Source: Spirochaetia bacterium (GTDB lineage: Bacteria > Spirochaetota > Spirochaetia > Treponematales > Treponemataceae). From it: 32,964 bases of DNA. The position numbers and the translations under genes are program-made. The notes under the pieces were generated by a model, which was not told the DNA's origin, did no database searches, and worked only from the letters and a program-made list of their open reading frames with translations. Positions 32,667 to 32,964 of the stretch are shown in pieces (position 1 is the first letter of the stretch; each line of letters starts with the position of its first letter). The stretch is taken from positions 1 to 32,964 of the forward strand of contig JALFAW010000099.1 in the NCBI GenBank assembly GCA_022773305.1, read 5' to 3'.

Positions 32667-32756
32667 GGCTGGCTTTTTGCTTCATAAAAAAAACAAGCTT
32701 TTCACCTTCGCTACGCTTCAGAACTAGTTTCACCAGCTCTTACAATTCTAACCACG
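32667..32756 (+). repeat. Dispersed GC-richer repeat, degenerate copy 5
   Basis: It starts GGCTGGCTTTTTGCTTC and ends CAATTCTAACCACG. It is shorter and carries many substitutions toward A/T relative to copies 1 and 4 (for example GAACTAGTTTCACCAG for GAACTGGCTTCGCCAG), so its hairpins are broken. It appears to be an old copy. Confidence 0.65.
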
Positions 32757-32795
32757 GGAAAACTCAAATTTCAGACTACTTCAAATTGTTATTAT

Positions 32796-32903
32796 TAGGA
32801 CAAATGTCGAGTTTTAAATTTTCATTGAGGGGGTAGTACAACCCCTCAAAACGGCGAAGTCAAGGCTTTAAGCGTTAGCGTGCCTTGACTCGACGTATTC
32901 TTT
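32796..32903 (+). repeat. Repeat-flanking segment with inserted hairpins
   Basis: AGGACAAATGTCGAGTTTT here matches the flank of copy 1 (minus strand, about 3122-3150), where it is followed after about a dozen bases by GGGTGGC. Here about 80 bases intervene, holding GAGGGG-GTAGTACAA-CCCCTC and GTCAAGGC...GCCTTGAC hairpins. The order relative to the next repeat copy is kept. Confidence 0.6.
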
Positions 32904-32964
32904 GGGTGGCTTTTTGCTTCGCAAAAAACAGGCTATCCGGGGTTCCGCTATCGCTCCAGCCGCT
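32904..32964 (+). repeat. Dispersed GC-richer repeat, copy 6 (cut by window end)
   Basis: It starts GGGTGGCTTTTTGCTTCGC like copies 3 and 4 and runs off the window after CGCTATCGCTCCAGCCGCT. The end part matches the reverse complement of 25062-25084 exactly over 23 bases. Confidence 0.8.

Overview
The window looks like chromosomal DNA of a low-GC spirochaete, most likely a gut or rumen Treponema. This is an inference from several traits: AT-rich coding sequence, a spirochaete-style lipobox, a plant/trypanosome-type phosphofructokinase, an HMA-less His-rich CadA, and a cytoplasmic GH8/GH115 pair for glucuronoxylan fragments. About 25 intact protein genes, two tRNAs, one decayed gene and a dense set of dispersed repeats can be supported.

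Layout. 1-2366: the tail of an unknown gene, a REC-STAS-REC regulator and a PHP-type histidinol phosphatase. 2367-3603: gene-free, with repeats of two families. 3604-6790: a DksA/TraR zinc-finger protein (-), infA, a possible small RNA with a terminator, tyrS, and a membrane-anchored J-domain protein (-). 6791-8231: a repeat-rich graveyard holding a 91-bp direct repeat, many GTCTGTCCC motifs, a decayed CsgG/LpoB-like gene and a hairpin cluster. 8232-12442 (-): GH8 exo-oligoxylanase followed by GH115 alpha-glucuronidase, a small xylan-utilisation unit. 12629-15686 (-): phosphofructokinase and murD. 15888-15973 (-): tRNA-Leu. 16042-18638: small multidrug-export-type protein, AEC transporter and a membrane protein with a dead hydrolase-like domain. 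18706-21742: Nif3-like protein, lspA, a small membrane protein, mtnN and luxS; the last two form the SAH-detoxification/AI-2 route. 21786-27397: DUF1538 transporter with a tandem-PII partner, then cadC-cadA. These three units carry three copies of an unusual multi-hairpin leader ending at or close to the ribosome binding site. 27407-29812: TrmJ-like methyltransferase, HAD phosphatase and PfkB kinase. 29869-32619 (-): tRNA-Met, glmS and a glucosaminidase lipoprotein. The window ends inside further repeats.

The most unusual material is non-coding. (1) The composite leader in front of the DUF1538/PII and cadC/cadA genes has terminator-like hairpins abutting the start codon. (2) One hairpin class keeps its loop and varies its stem. 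(3) A roughly 110-bp GC-richer dispersed repeat has at least six copies. (4) GTCTGTCCC repeats occur between genes and occasionally inside genes. (5) Several genes have a -10 hexamer exactly seven bases before the ATG and no Shine-Dalgarno sequence, suggesting leaderless mRNAs. All homology statements were made by eye from the sequence; no search was run.
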